64,000 nt of DNA from Flavobacterium chungbukense (GTDB lineage Bacteria; Bacteroidota; Bacteroidia; Flavobacteriales; Flavobacteriaceae): positions 310,001 to 374,000 of the forward strand of contig NZ_JAJGZV010000001.1 of the NCBI RefSeq assembly GCF_020805785.1. The letters run 5' to 3'. Below, piece after piece: positions 56,855 to 63,882 of this stretch (position 1 is its first letter; each line of letters starts with the position of its first letter). The position numbers were made by a program, and so were the translations under genes. Under the pieces are notes generated by a model. That model was not told where the DNA came from. It did not search any database and worked only from the letters and a program-made list of their open reading frames with translations.

Positions 56855-59058
56855 TATCAAATTCGAGAATTGTTCCTTTTGATAAATATGTATTAAGAAC
56901 TCCTTTATTTCCGTTCTCTTTGTATCTCGAATTGGTTCGAGATTACGCAACAGAAAAAGCAAAACAGCTTTATCAAGAAAGCCCTATCATTAGAGAAGCT
57001 ATTAATCTGGCTTCTCCAAGTTTACTACAGGAATTGAATAAATGGGGAAATAATGATTCTAATCTTTCTGCTGAAAAAGCAAAAAAACTTGAGATTACAT
57101 TTTTAAAATATTTAGCAAGAATGTCCTCTAGATGTACACCTTTTGGTCTTTTTTCTGGCTGTTCTGTGGGGAGAATAGACGAAGAGACAAAAATTATTCT
57201 AGGGGATATTGCTAAATTTGAACGTTTTACACAATTTGATATGCAATTTTGGATATCTCTTATTCAAGAAATTGCCACTAATGAAACAGTTATTCCCTTT
57301 CTTAAATATAATCTCAATAATAGTATTTATAAAGTTGGAGATTTTTACCGCTACATCGAATATAAAACAGTCGGGACAAAACGCGAACATAGTATAACGG
57401 CTTTAAGAGAATCGGCTGTACTTACTAAACTTCTTGATAAAATTAAATCAGAACCAGGATTAACTCTAGAAGAGATGGTTATGTTTTTGGCTGATGATGA
57501 AAGCGAAAAACAAGAAGCACAAGATTTTATTTTAAAACTTATTGAATTCCAATTTTTAGTAAGCGAACTAGACGCTTCAGTTACAGGTTCTAACGAATGG
57601 GAGAGAGTTTTATTGGTTTTGAGTAAAATTCAGAATTTAACAGCAAAACATCAAATTCTCAAAGATGTTAAAACAATGCTTAATAATTTAGATCAGACCT
57701 TGGTTCCTTCTGAAGGTAAGTATCACGAAATTAAAAATGATATTGGTAAATTAGAAATTACATTCGATGAAAAATATCTTTTTCAAACAGACTTAAACAC
57801 TTTTGCTCATCAAAATACCTTAGATAAATCTGTTTATACTAGAATACAGCGAGCATTATCTTTCTTAAATTGTATTCAAACAAATAGAGCATCTTCAAAT
57901 CAGGAAAATTTCAAAAAAGCATTTATCCGAAGGTATGAAACTAAGATGATGCCTCTTACAACAGCTTTAGATACTGAGATTGGAATAGGTTATCTTCAAA
58001 ATCAGAATATTAATGATGATAATGAAATTCTTGATTTTCTGGCCATTAAACCCAAACAAGAAGACGGCGAGAAACAGTTGTGGACTTCCTATGATCTGAT
58101 TTTGCAACGTAAGATTAATGAATCGATTTTGGAAGGTAAACAAGTAATAAATCTAACAAAAAAGGATTTTGCTGATTTTAATGCGGATTATAAAGATGTT
58201 CCAGCTACATTTTCGGTAATGATAGAAGTTTTCGGAAAAGATGAAATTGTTTTATATCCTACAGGCGATGTTAGTGCAATAAAATTATTAGGAAGGTTTT
58301 GTAATGGAAACTCGGATATTTATAGTTTAACGAAAGATATAGTTGCCAAAGAACAAGAATTTTATAAAAATGAAATAATGGCCGAAGTGGTTCACTTTCC
58401 AGAATCAAGAACAGGCAACATTTTGCGCAGGCCAGTTTTGAGAAAACATGAAATTGGTTATCTGGCAAAACCGGGCGTTTCTGAAGATGATAACATTGAT
58501 TTGAATGATCTCTGGATAACTGTTGAAAATGATTCGATAGTATTATTTTCAAAAAAATTAAATAAAAAAGTTATTCCTTGTTTGTCTAACGCACATAATT
58601 ATTCTAAAAATTCATTGCCAGTTTATCACTTTTTATGCGACTTGCAAGAACAGCATTCAAAACCAATTTATTCTTTCAGTTGGGGAATTTTAGAACAGCA
58701 TTATAATTTTTTTCCGAGGGTAGTCTATCAAGAAGTTATTTTATCGAAGGCACAATGGATTGTAAAAAACGAAGAACTTTCTTTTCTCTCCAAATCAAAA
58801 GACAGTAAACTAATGGAAGAATTTTTGAAATGGAAATCTGCTAGAAATCTGCCACGATATTTAAACTTGGTTAGTGGAGATAATACTTTATTGATTGATT
58901 TTGAGACAGAAATTGGAATGGAAATTTTCTTAAAATCAGTTCAAAATAAAGAAAAGGTGCTTTTAGAAGAATTTTTGTTCACAAAAGAAACAGCTGTAAA
59001 AAATCAAGACAGCGAATATTATTGTAACCAATTTATACTATCATTTTACAAAGAATAA
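56851..59058 (+). CDS. LanB-type dehydratase, glutamylation domain protein
   Basis: The 735-residue product matches the N-terminal domain of class I lanthipeptide dehydratases, which use glutamyl-tRNA to activate Ser/Thr in the precursor. The family hallmark RCTPFGLFSG is at 94-103, preceded by FLKYLARMSS. The C-terminal elimination domain is absent and encoded by the next gene one base downstream, a split arrangement known from some Bacteroidota clusters such as pinensin. The start overlaps the S8 peptidase stop by four bases, so translation is coupled. Confidence 0.92.
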   Translation: MISNSRIVPFDKYVLRTPLFPFSLYLELVRDYATEKAKQLYQESPIIREAINLASPSLLQELNKWGNNDSNLSAEKAKKLEITFLKYLARMSSRCTPFGLFSGCSVGRIDEETKIILGDIAKFERFTQFDMQFWISLIQEIATNETVIPFLKYNLNNSIYKVGDFYRYIEYKTVGTKREHSITALRESAVLTKLLDKIKSEPGLTLEEMVMFLADDESEKQEAQDFILKLIEFQFLVSELDASVTGSNEWERVLLVLSKIQNLTAKHQILKDVKTMLNNLDQTLVPSEGKYHEIKNDIGKLEITFDEKYLFQTDLNTFAHQNTLDKSVYTRIQRALSFLNCIQTNRASSNQENFKKAFIRRYETKMMPLTTALDTEIGIGYLQNQNINDDNEILDFLAIKPKQEDGEKQLWTSYDLILQRKINESILEGKQVINLTKKDFADFNADYKDVPATFSVMIEVFGKDEIVLYPTGDVSAIKLLGRFCNGNSDIYSLTKDIVAKEQEFYKNEIMAEVVHFPESRTGNILRRPVLRKHEIGYLAKPGVSEDDNIDLNDLWITVENDSIVLFSKKLNKKVIPCLSNAHNYSKNSLPVYHFLCDLQEQHSKPIYSFSWGILEQHYNFFPRVVYQEVILSKAQWIVKNEELSFLSKSKDSKLMEEFLKWKSARNLPRYLNLVSGDNTLLIDFETEIGMEIFLKSVQNKEKVLLEEFLFTKETAVKNQDSEYYCNQFILSFYKE

Positions 59059-59059
59059 A

Positions 59060-59917
59060 ATGCAAAGAGATTTTTGTTTAGGCAGTCAGTGGTTATACTA
59101 CAAAATCTACACGGGAGTTAAGACCGCAGATAACATTTTATTAGAAAAAATAGCTCCCGTAATTACTCATTTAGAAGCAGAAAAAAAAATTGAGAAATGG
59201 TTTTTTATAAGATATAAAGATACTGACGAACATATAAGGTTTCGTGTTTTATTGAATGAAATAACTGACTTAGCATTCGTTATTAATGAGTTTTATTTAA
59301 TTTTTAAACCTCTTATGGATGATCATTTAATTTGGAAAATACAAACCGATACTTATCAAAGAGAAATAGAAAGATATGGGATCGAAACGATGCTGTTTTC
59401 AGAATTTCTTTTTTGGAAAGATAGTGCTATGATTTTAAATTATTTGGATTTAAAAAGCTCATTTTCAAATAAAGAAATGCCTCTTCTTTTTAGTTTTTTG
59501 GCTATTGACTCTTTTTTAAATTCCTTTAATCTTTCTATATCAGAAAAGATGCTTTTAATGAATGATTTACAAATTGCTTTTAAAAACGAATTTGAAATAG
59601 ATAAAGTTCAAAAAAAGAAAATCAGCACTAATTATTTATCGCTTTACCCAGCTTTAGAGTCTTTATTAGAAAACCCAAACCAAAACGATTTTTCAGATAT
59701 TTTTTTTATTGTGAATGAAAAGTCAATTGAAATTAAAGAAACAGTTTCGAAAATTTTAGAAAGAATTGAAATTCCATTAAATGATTTTTTATCAAGTCAT
59801 ATTCATATGATGATCAACAGACAATATACTTCGAAACAAAGAATGTATGAGCTTGTTATTTATGATCATTTGTATAGATATTATAAAACCTTAAACTACA
59901 AGAAAGTAAAACTCTAA
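59060..59917 (+). CDS. LanB-type elimination domain protein (SpaB_C / thiopeptide-type)
   Basis: The 285-residue product starts GSQWLYYKIYTG near residue 8 and contains WFFIRYKDTDEHIRFR (about 48-63), the pattern of the SpaB C-terminal / thiopeptide-type biosynthesis domain that eliminates glutamate to form dehydroamino acids. It completes the split dehydratase encoded by the gene one base upstream. The conserved arginines in HIRFR are expected to act in elimination. No LanC cyclase follows within the window. Confidence 0.88.
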   Translation: MQRDFCLGSQWLYYKIYTGVKTADNILLEKIAPVITHLEAEKKIEKWFFIRYKDTDEHIRFRVLLNEITDLAFVINEFYLIFKPLMDDHLIWKIQTDTYQREIERYGIETMLFSEFLFWKDSAMILNYLDLKSSFSNKEMPLLFSFLAIDSFLNSFNLSISEKMLLMNDLQIAFKNEFEIDKVQKKKISTNYLSLYPALESLLENPNQNDFSDIFFIVNEKSIEIKETVSKILERIEIPLNDFLSSHIHMMINRQYTSKQRMYELVIYDHLYRYYKTLNYKKVKL

Positions 59918-59982
59918 AGTAGTAACCAAAATACATATTCTTGCTATAATCTATTTATTTACAAGTTCTTATTTTTCTTTTA

Positions 59983-60020
59983 ATTCCTGAATTTAGTACC
60001 GATATTCCTGAATTCCGATA
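59983..60020. promoter_or_regulatory. Tandem operator sites, module 1
   Basis: The full site is 59997-60020 (centre 60008/60009). A half-site ATTCCTGAATT at 59983-59993 is centred 21 bases upstream, two helical turns, which would put bound proteins on the same DNA face. The -33 TTTG starts 19 bases after the full-site centre. Confidence 0.75.
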
Positions 60021-60027
60021 TGGAACA

Positions 60028-60059
60028 TTTGTTGGCGATTTAGCGTTTGTCTAGTTTTG
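60028..60059 (+). promoter_or_regulatory. Promoter of peptide module 1
   Basis: TTTG (60028-60031), 20 bases, TAGTTTTG (60052-60059). Same boxes and spacing as at 52729 and 61576. Confidence 0.82.
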
Positions 60060-60223
60060 GTTTCAGAAAAGTGAAATGTTTTTACGGTAAGACGTCACTG
60101 TTAAAAATAGATTTCTTTTCTAGAATTGTAATTGGCCAATTACTAATTATTAGCGATTGATTTCGCTTTTATCCAAACCCTTTAATACAAAGTATTATTG
60201 TAAATGTTTAACAAATCAAAATC

Positions 60224-60385
60224 ATGAAAATAGAAAATTTAAATTTAGCAGAGCTTAATGCTCGTGAACTTCAAGAAATTGAAGGAGGTTACTGGTGGGT
60301 AATTGCAGAAGTTGCATACGAACTTATGTACGCACAAGATGATGTTAAAAAAGGCTACAATGCCGCAAAAAATCTTTTTAAATAA
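60224..60385 (+). CDS. Double-glycine leader peptide, module 1 peptide A (53 aa)
   Basis: ATG 60224 to TAA 60385 gives 53 residues. The leader MKIENLNLAELNARELQEIEGG ends in a double-glycine site at 21-22 and has the L/E pattern (LxxLxxxELxxIxGG) recognised by C39 exporters. The core (23-53) is Trp/Tyr-rich at its start and basic later (DDVKKG, KNLFK), without cysteine. It shares the DD[V/I]KKG and [Y/F]NA words with the first peptide of module 2. It is a candidate unmodified bacteriocin or signalling peptide; function is inferred from context. Confidence 0.82.
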   Translation: MKIENLNLAELNARELQEIEGGYWWVIAEVAYELMYAQDDVKKGYNAAKNLFK

Positions 60386-60400
60386 AAATATAAAATCATC

Positions 60401-60559
60401 ATGGAAAATTTAGAAATTTTAACAAAAGAAGAATTAAATCAAGTAGAAGGAGGATCGCTTATTGGATTTGCAATCGGATTTGCTGGTTATTTTTTAGAAA
60501 AAGCTGCTGATGTTATTGCATCACACCCAGTTGGAGGTCCTAGACATTACGAAATTTAA
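60401..60559 (+). CDS. Double-glycine leader peptide, module 1 peptide B (52 aa)
   Basis: ATG 60401 to TAA 60559 gives 52 residues. The leader ends LNQVEGG (17-18), and the core (19-52) starts SLIGFAIGFAGYF with a GxxxG motif (G22, G26), then LEKAADVIASHPVGGPRHYEI. There is no cysteine. It lies 15 bases after peptide A and would be co-expressed. A hydrophobic, glycine-rich peptide paired with an amphipathic basic one is the pattern of two-peptide class IIb bacteriocins; this is inference. Confidence 0.8.
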   Translation: MENLEILTKEELNQVEGGSLIGFAIGFAGYFLEKAADVIASHPVGGPRHYEI

Positions 60560-60587
60560 GCTAGAATACTATTAACTCTACTTTAAC

Positions 60588-60633
60588 AGTATTATCCTTT
60601 TAGCGCTCGCTATTAGGGTAATACTATTTTTAA
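60588..60633 (+). terminator. Hairpin between module 1 peptides and CPBP gene
   Basis: AGTATTATCC / GGGTAATACT (one G-T pair) encloses a second stem TAGCG-CT-CGCTA, followed by ATTTTT. It looks like a terminator or attenuator that would set peptide mRNA above the downstream CPBP gene. Confidence 0.7.
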
Positions 60634-60641
60634 TTTACAGC

Positions 60642-61433
60642 ATGAAACAAATATTCAACTTTTATATTAAGGCATTTCTACAGATTTCTTTTATCTCTAT
60701 ACCTTTTATCTTTTTAGCTTTTCCTGATTTGAATAAAAATGAATTCACCTATAAAATTTGGATTTCTTCTTTTTTTCCTCAGTTAGTGTTTATCTTATAC
60801 GTAATCAAAAAAAATAAATTATACAGTTCTCTTAAAATTGCTTTCTTTTATAAATCATTCCATTTCAGGGCTTATATATTTACTTTTCTTTTACCTTTTA
60901 TAATCTATTTTTCTTTGATTGGATTGAGGCTAATTAAAATCAATACTTTCTTTCGTTGGGATAATGACATTTTCTTTTACTTTATAACGATATTTTTTTC
61001 TGCATTATTAGAAGAGGTATTATTCCGGTTTATACCATATAATTTATTTAGCACCGATTTTACCATAAAAAAAATATTATTAATCTCTTCATTTTTTAGT
61101 GTCTTCCATATATTTAACCCGAATATTACAATTATTGGTATTGTCAATATTATTTTGGCGGGGGTGTTTTTTAGCATTATATATTTAAAAAGTAATTCGC
61201 TTTTTTTGGTTACTGCAATACACGCTTTTTGGAATTTTACAATAGGCTGCATATTGGGGAGTAATATTAGTGGAATGAAAATTACAAGTATTCTAACATA
61301 TTTTCCTCAGGAGCCATTTGTTTGGAGCGGTGGTGAATTTGGTTTTGAAGGATCAATTATTACGACCATATTCTTTTTGAGTAGCTCTGTTTTTTTGTAC
61401 AATTTAAGAACTAGCAGAATATTCAATTATTAA
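60642..61433 (+). CDS. CPBP-family intramembrane protease, putative self-immunity protein
   Basis: The 263-residue product has about seven hydrophobic segments and the Abi/CPBP (CAAX-protease-like) motifs: EEVLFR (EExxxR) near residue 124, FxxxH in SSFFSVFHIF, and HAFWN (HxxxN). Members adjacent to bacteriocin genes often give self-immunity. It follows the two peptide genes of module 1 after a hairpin. It is very AT-rich, even for this window. Immunity is inferred from family and position, not shown. Confidence 0.85.
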   Translation: MKQIFNFYIKAFLQISFISIPFIFLAFPDLNKNEFTYKIWISSFFPQLVFILYVIKKNKLYSSLKIAFFYKSFHFRAYIFTFLLPFIIYFSLIGLRLIKINTFFRWDNDIFFYFITIFFSALLEEVLFRFIPYNLFSTDFTIKKILLISSFFSVFHIFNPNITIIGIVNIILAGVFFSIIYLKSNSLFLVTAIHAFWNFTIGCILGSNISGMKITSILTYFPQEPFVWSGGEFGFEGSIITTIFFLSSSVFLYNLRTSRIFNY

Positions 61434-61530
61434 CCATTCTTGAGCTGTTTTATTTTTTTAATTTATTCTAAAAAAATGTTCAATTTTTAATTAGCTGGTT
61501 TTTATTTGTTTGTGTTTTATTTGATATAGG

Positions 61531-61568
61531 ATTCCTGAATTAAGTATCGATATTCCTGAATTCCGATA
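61531..61568. promoter_or_regulatory. Tandem operator sites, module 2
   Basis: Full site 61545-61568 (centre 61556/61557) with a half-site centred 21 bases upstream, exactly as in module 1. The -33 TTTG again starts 19 bases after the full-site centre. Confidence 0.75.
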
Positions 61569-61575
61569 AGGAACA

Positions 61576-61607
61576 TTTGTGAGCGATTTGGTGTTTGTCT
61601 AGTTTTG
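61576..61607 (+). promoter_or_regulatory. Promoter of peptide module 2
   Basis: TTTG (61576-61579), 20 bases, TAGTTTTG (61600-61607). Same boxes and spacing as at 52729 and 60028. Confidence 0.82.
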
Positions 61608-61740
61608 GTTTCAGAAAATTAAGACGTTTTTTTACAGTAAAGACGTCACTGTTAAAAACAAATTTCTTTTCTAACAAAATGTAATAGGCCAATTACAAGA
61701 TTAATTAGTAAAAAATGTTTAATCATTAAAAAAATCAATC

Positions 61741-61899
61741 ATGAATTTAGAAAATTTAAATTTAGTTGAACTTGATCGTGAAGAAATCATATCTATTGAG
61801 GGCGGTAAATGGGCTGAATGGCTTGCTAGCCAAATTGTAGATAATTGGGATGACATTAAAAAAGGACTTAGAGATGGCTTTAATGCAGGTAGTAGATAA
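61741..61899 (+). CDS. Double-glycine leader peptide, module 2 peptide A (52 aa)
   Basis: ATG 61741 to TAA 61899 gives 52 residues. The leader MNLENLNLVELDREEIISIE is followed by GG at 21-22 and closely follows that of module 1 peptide A. The core (23-52) starts KWAEWL, then DNWDDIKKGLRDGFNAGSR, sharing DD[V/I]KKG and [F/Y]NA with the module 1 peptide. No cysteine. It is a homologue from a module duplication, with a diverged core. Confidence 0.82.
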   Translation: MNLENLNLVELDREEIISIEGGKWAEWLASQIVDNWDDIKKGLRDGFNAGSR

Positions 61900-61917
61900 T
61901 TTATAAAATATTTAAAG

Positions 61918-62085
61918 ATGAAAAATTTAAACGAATTAAACGTAAACGAATTAAATTTAGAAGAATTGGTAACAATTGACGGCGGCAAATTTTGGGAAGA
62001 TGTTGCGTATGGAATAGGTTATGTTGGCGGCCGTTTGTACGCTGCTTACAGAGATATTCAGCCAGAGGTATACCAAAGATGGTAA
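61918..62085 (+). CDS. Double-glycine leader peptide, module 2 peptide B (55 aa)
   Basis: ATG 61918 to TAA 62085 gives 55 residues. The leader contains a repeated NELN word and ends LVTIDGG (22-23). The core (24-55) has YGIGYVGG with a GxxxG pattern (G34, G38), then RLYAAYRDIQPEVYQRW. No cysteine. It parallels the glycine-rich peptide B of module 1 and lies 18 bases after peptide A, so the two are probably produced together. Confidence 0.8.
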   Translation: MKNLNELNVNELNLEELVTIDGGKFWEDVAYGIGYVGGRLYAAYRDIQPEVYQRW

Positions 62086-62114
62086 ATATTTGAATTTGAC
62101 ATAATGAGTTTTAA

Positions 62115-62144
62115 AATAAAGAGGCTTTAATAAGCCTCTTTATT
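62115..62144 (+). terminator. Hairpin between module 2 peptides and CPBP-like gene
   Basis: A perfect 13-base stem AATAAAGAGGCTT / AAGCCTCTTTATT with a four-base loop lies 13 bases before the CPBP-like ATG. It holds the same position as the hairpin in module 1. Confidence 0.75.
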
Positions 62145-62157
62145 AAAATTAATATAT

Positions 62158-62625
62158 ATGATCGCAAAGATAAAAAATGTTATACTGAGTCTTAATTATT
62201 GGCAGCTCATACTGTTTATAATTGTTTTAAATTTTTTAAACAACTATATTTTTTCTGTCGTTTCAGATCTTTTTGATGTTCCTTTAAATCAAGGCTTCAA
62301 CGATCATTATACTATGAAAGAAAAAATAGTTTTATTTATTTTTGTTGGTCCTCTTATTGAAACTTTGTTATTTCAGTATGCGGTTATTGAAATTTCAAAG
62401 AGTACAAAATTGGCGTTGAAATATTGCTGTCTTCTATCTGCCTTTGCTTTTGCATCGTTTCATCTCTATAATGTTTTTTATTTCTCTTATACATTCGTGG
62501 CGGGCTTACTGTTTGCTTATTTATATGCAAGGGGTAAAAATCAAAGAAGCGCAATATTACTACCATTCATTGCCCATGTAATTTACAATGGGATTGTTTT
62601 TATAATACAATTCTATTTATCCTAA
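62158..62625 (+). CDS. Short CPBP-like membrane protein, putative self-immunity protein
   Basis: The 155-residue product has about four membrane segments. CPBP motifs 2 and 3 are present (FASFH and HVIYN), but motif 1 is ETLLFQ rather than EExxxR, so a catalytic Glu and the Arg are both replaced. It is much shorter than the CPBP protein of module 1. It probably keeps a binding or immunity role without protease activity. It closes module 2, directly after its hairpin. Confidence 0.75.
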   Translation: MIAKIKNVILSLNYWQLILFIIVLNFLNNYIFSVVSDLFDVPLNQGFNDHYTMKEKIVLFIFVGPLIETLLFQYAVIEISKSTKLALKYCCLLSAFAFASFHLYNVFYFSYTFVAGLLFAYLYARGKNQRSAILLPFIAHVIYNGIVFIIQFYLS

Positions 62626-62730
62626 AAACAAAAGACTTATTCCTGAACATTATTTGGGAAGATTTAATAGGTAAGATCAATTATGATTACTTTCTTATTC
62701 ACCCTCTTAATTCTTTAAAATTAAAAACAA

Positions 62731-63873
62731 ATGAATTTTAGTTCAGATCCGATCAATACACTTGAAAATCTTGTTGTAAAAAATAAAACCAAAAGTAGAT
62801 CTATCTATTTAGTGCTTCTTTTGTCAATAGCACTTTTTATATTTCTATTGCCTATAATAAAAGTTGATATCACAAGTCAAAGTCGCGGAATTATTCGCAG
62901 TACGACTGATAATGTTCCGGTTACGGCTATCGTAAGCGGCCGCATTATTTGGCTTAATCTTAAAAACAATGCTGCAGTTAAAAAAGGTGATACATTGGTG
63001 AAAATTGCAAAACAAAATCTTGAAACAGAGAAGCATACGCAAAATGTTGTTTCAAATTCTGTTATCGAACTTGTACACGATGTAAATTTAATCTTATCAG
63101 GCAATGCGAGTAACTTAAAAACATCTACCGCTAGAGAAGATTTTTTAAAGTTTCAATCTCGTAAAAAAGAATTAGAGAGTAAGATTTCGCAGGCGCAAAT
63201 TAATTTTGTCCGCAATAAAGGTTTATATGAAAAAAATATTATTGCAAAAGCAGAATACGAAAAGTACGAATACGAATTGCGCTCTGCTAATGAAGCGTAC
63301 AAAAGTTATATAAGCGACCAAAAATCGGCTTGGGAAAATCAAAAAAGAGATCTTGAAGAGCGTATAAAAAATCTTAACGGTAGCATTGAAAAAATTAAAG
63401 TTGAAGAAAAAAACTATGTTGTTATTGCACCTATTGCTGGTACAATTGAAAATTTTTCAGGTCTTCAGGAGGGTTCGTTTTTAAATGCATCTCAATCTAT
63501 AGCAACCATTTCGGCAGTAGACCATTTAATAGTTGAAAACATGGTTTCTCCTGCAGATATCGGACTCATTCACAAAAAACAAAAAGTAAAGTTTCAACTT
63601 GACGCTTTCAACTATAACCAATGGGGATTGCTTGAAGGAAAAGTTATAGATATAGATCATAATATTTCTGTTCAAGAAAATCAGACCTTTTTTAAAGTTC
63701 GAAGCGAATTATGTTCGACACAAATGAAACTTAAGTCAGGATACCAAACGGAAGTTTCAAAAGGAATGACACTGACTACGCGTTATCATATAACCAGAAG
63801 GACTTTGTTTGATTTACTATTCGATAAAGTAGACGATTGGTTAAATCCAAAACAATTATCAATCGTGAATTAA
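62731..63873 (+). CDS. HlyD-family membrane fusion protein
   Basis: The 380-residue product has one N-terminal membrane span (about 23-43, IYLVLLLSIALFIFLL), a lipoyl/barrel-sandwich half (VTAIVSGRIIWLNLKNNAAV about 64-83), a coiled coil (about 120-225, rich in K/E/Q), the second lipoyl half (YVVIAPIAGTIENF about 227-240) and a beta-barrel C-terminus. It is the periplasmic adaptor of a peptide exporter whose ATPase gene starts nine bases downstream. It probably exports all the double-glycine peptides encoded upstream. A degenerate operator half-site lies at 62638-62647. Confidence 0.92.
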   Translation: MNFSSDPINTLENLVVKNKTKSRSIYLVLLLSIALFIFLLPIIKVDITSQSRGIIRSTTDNVPVTAIVSGRIIWLNLKNNAAVKKGDTLVKIAKQNLETEKHTQNVVSNSVIELVHDVNLILSGNASNLKTSTAREDFLKFQSRKKELESKISQAQINFVRNKGLYEKNIIAKAEYEKYEYELRSANEAYKSYISDQKSAWENQKRDLEERIKNLNGSIEKIKVEEKNYVVIAPIAGTIENFSGLQEGSFLNASQSIATISAVDHLIVENMVSPADIGLIHKKQKVKFQLDAFNYNQWGLLEGKVIDIDHNISVQENQTFFKVRSELCSTQMKLKSGYQTEVSKGMTLTTRYHITRRTLFDLLFDKVDDWLNPKQLSIVN

Positions 63874-63882
63874 TTCAAAAAA

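Larger units (their letters stand above)
59918..60223. other. Promoter and leader region of peptide module 1
   Basis: The gap holds a half-site ATTCCTGAATT (59983-59993), the full operator (59997-60020), a consensus promoter (60028-60059) and a leader of about 158 bases. The leader contains GACGTCACTGTTAAAAA (60091-60107), TTTCTTTTCTA and the perfect palindrome GTAATTGGCCAATTAC (60128-60143). Nearly the same arrangement recurs at 61531-61740. Confidence 0.75.
61434..61740. other. Promoter and leader region of peptide module 2
   Basis: The gap repeats the layout of 59983-60223: half-site ATTCCTGAATT (61531-61541), full operator (61545-61568), promoter (61576-61607), then a leader of about 127 bases with GACGTCACTGTTAAAAA (61642-61658), TTTCTTTTCTA and GTAATAGGCCAATTAC (61681-61696, one mismatch from the palindrome of module 1). 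The first 95 bases hold nothing I recognise. Confidence 0.75.

Noticed and set aside
57199..57397. Small frames on both strands within the LanB gene
   Set aside because: These are shadows of the long, well-supported LanB frame. They lack leaders, GG sites or spacing expected of precursor peptides.
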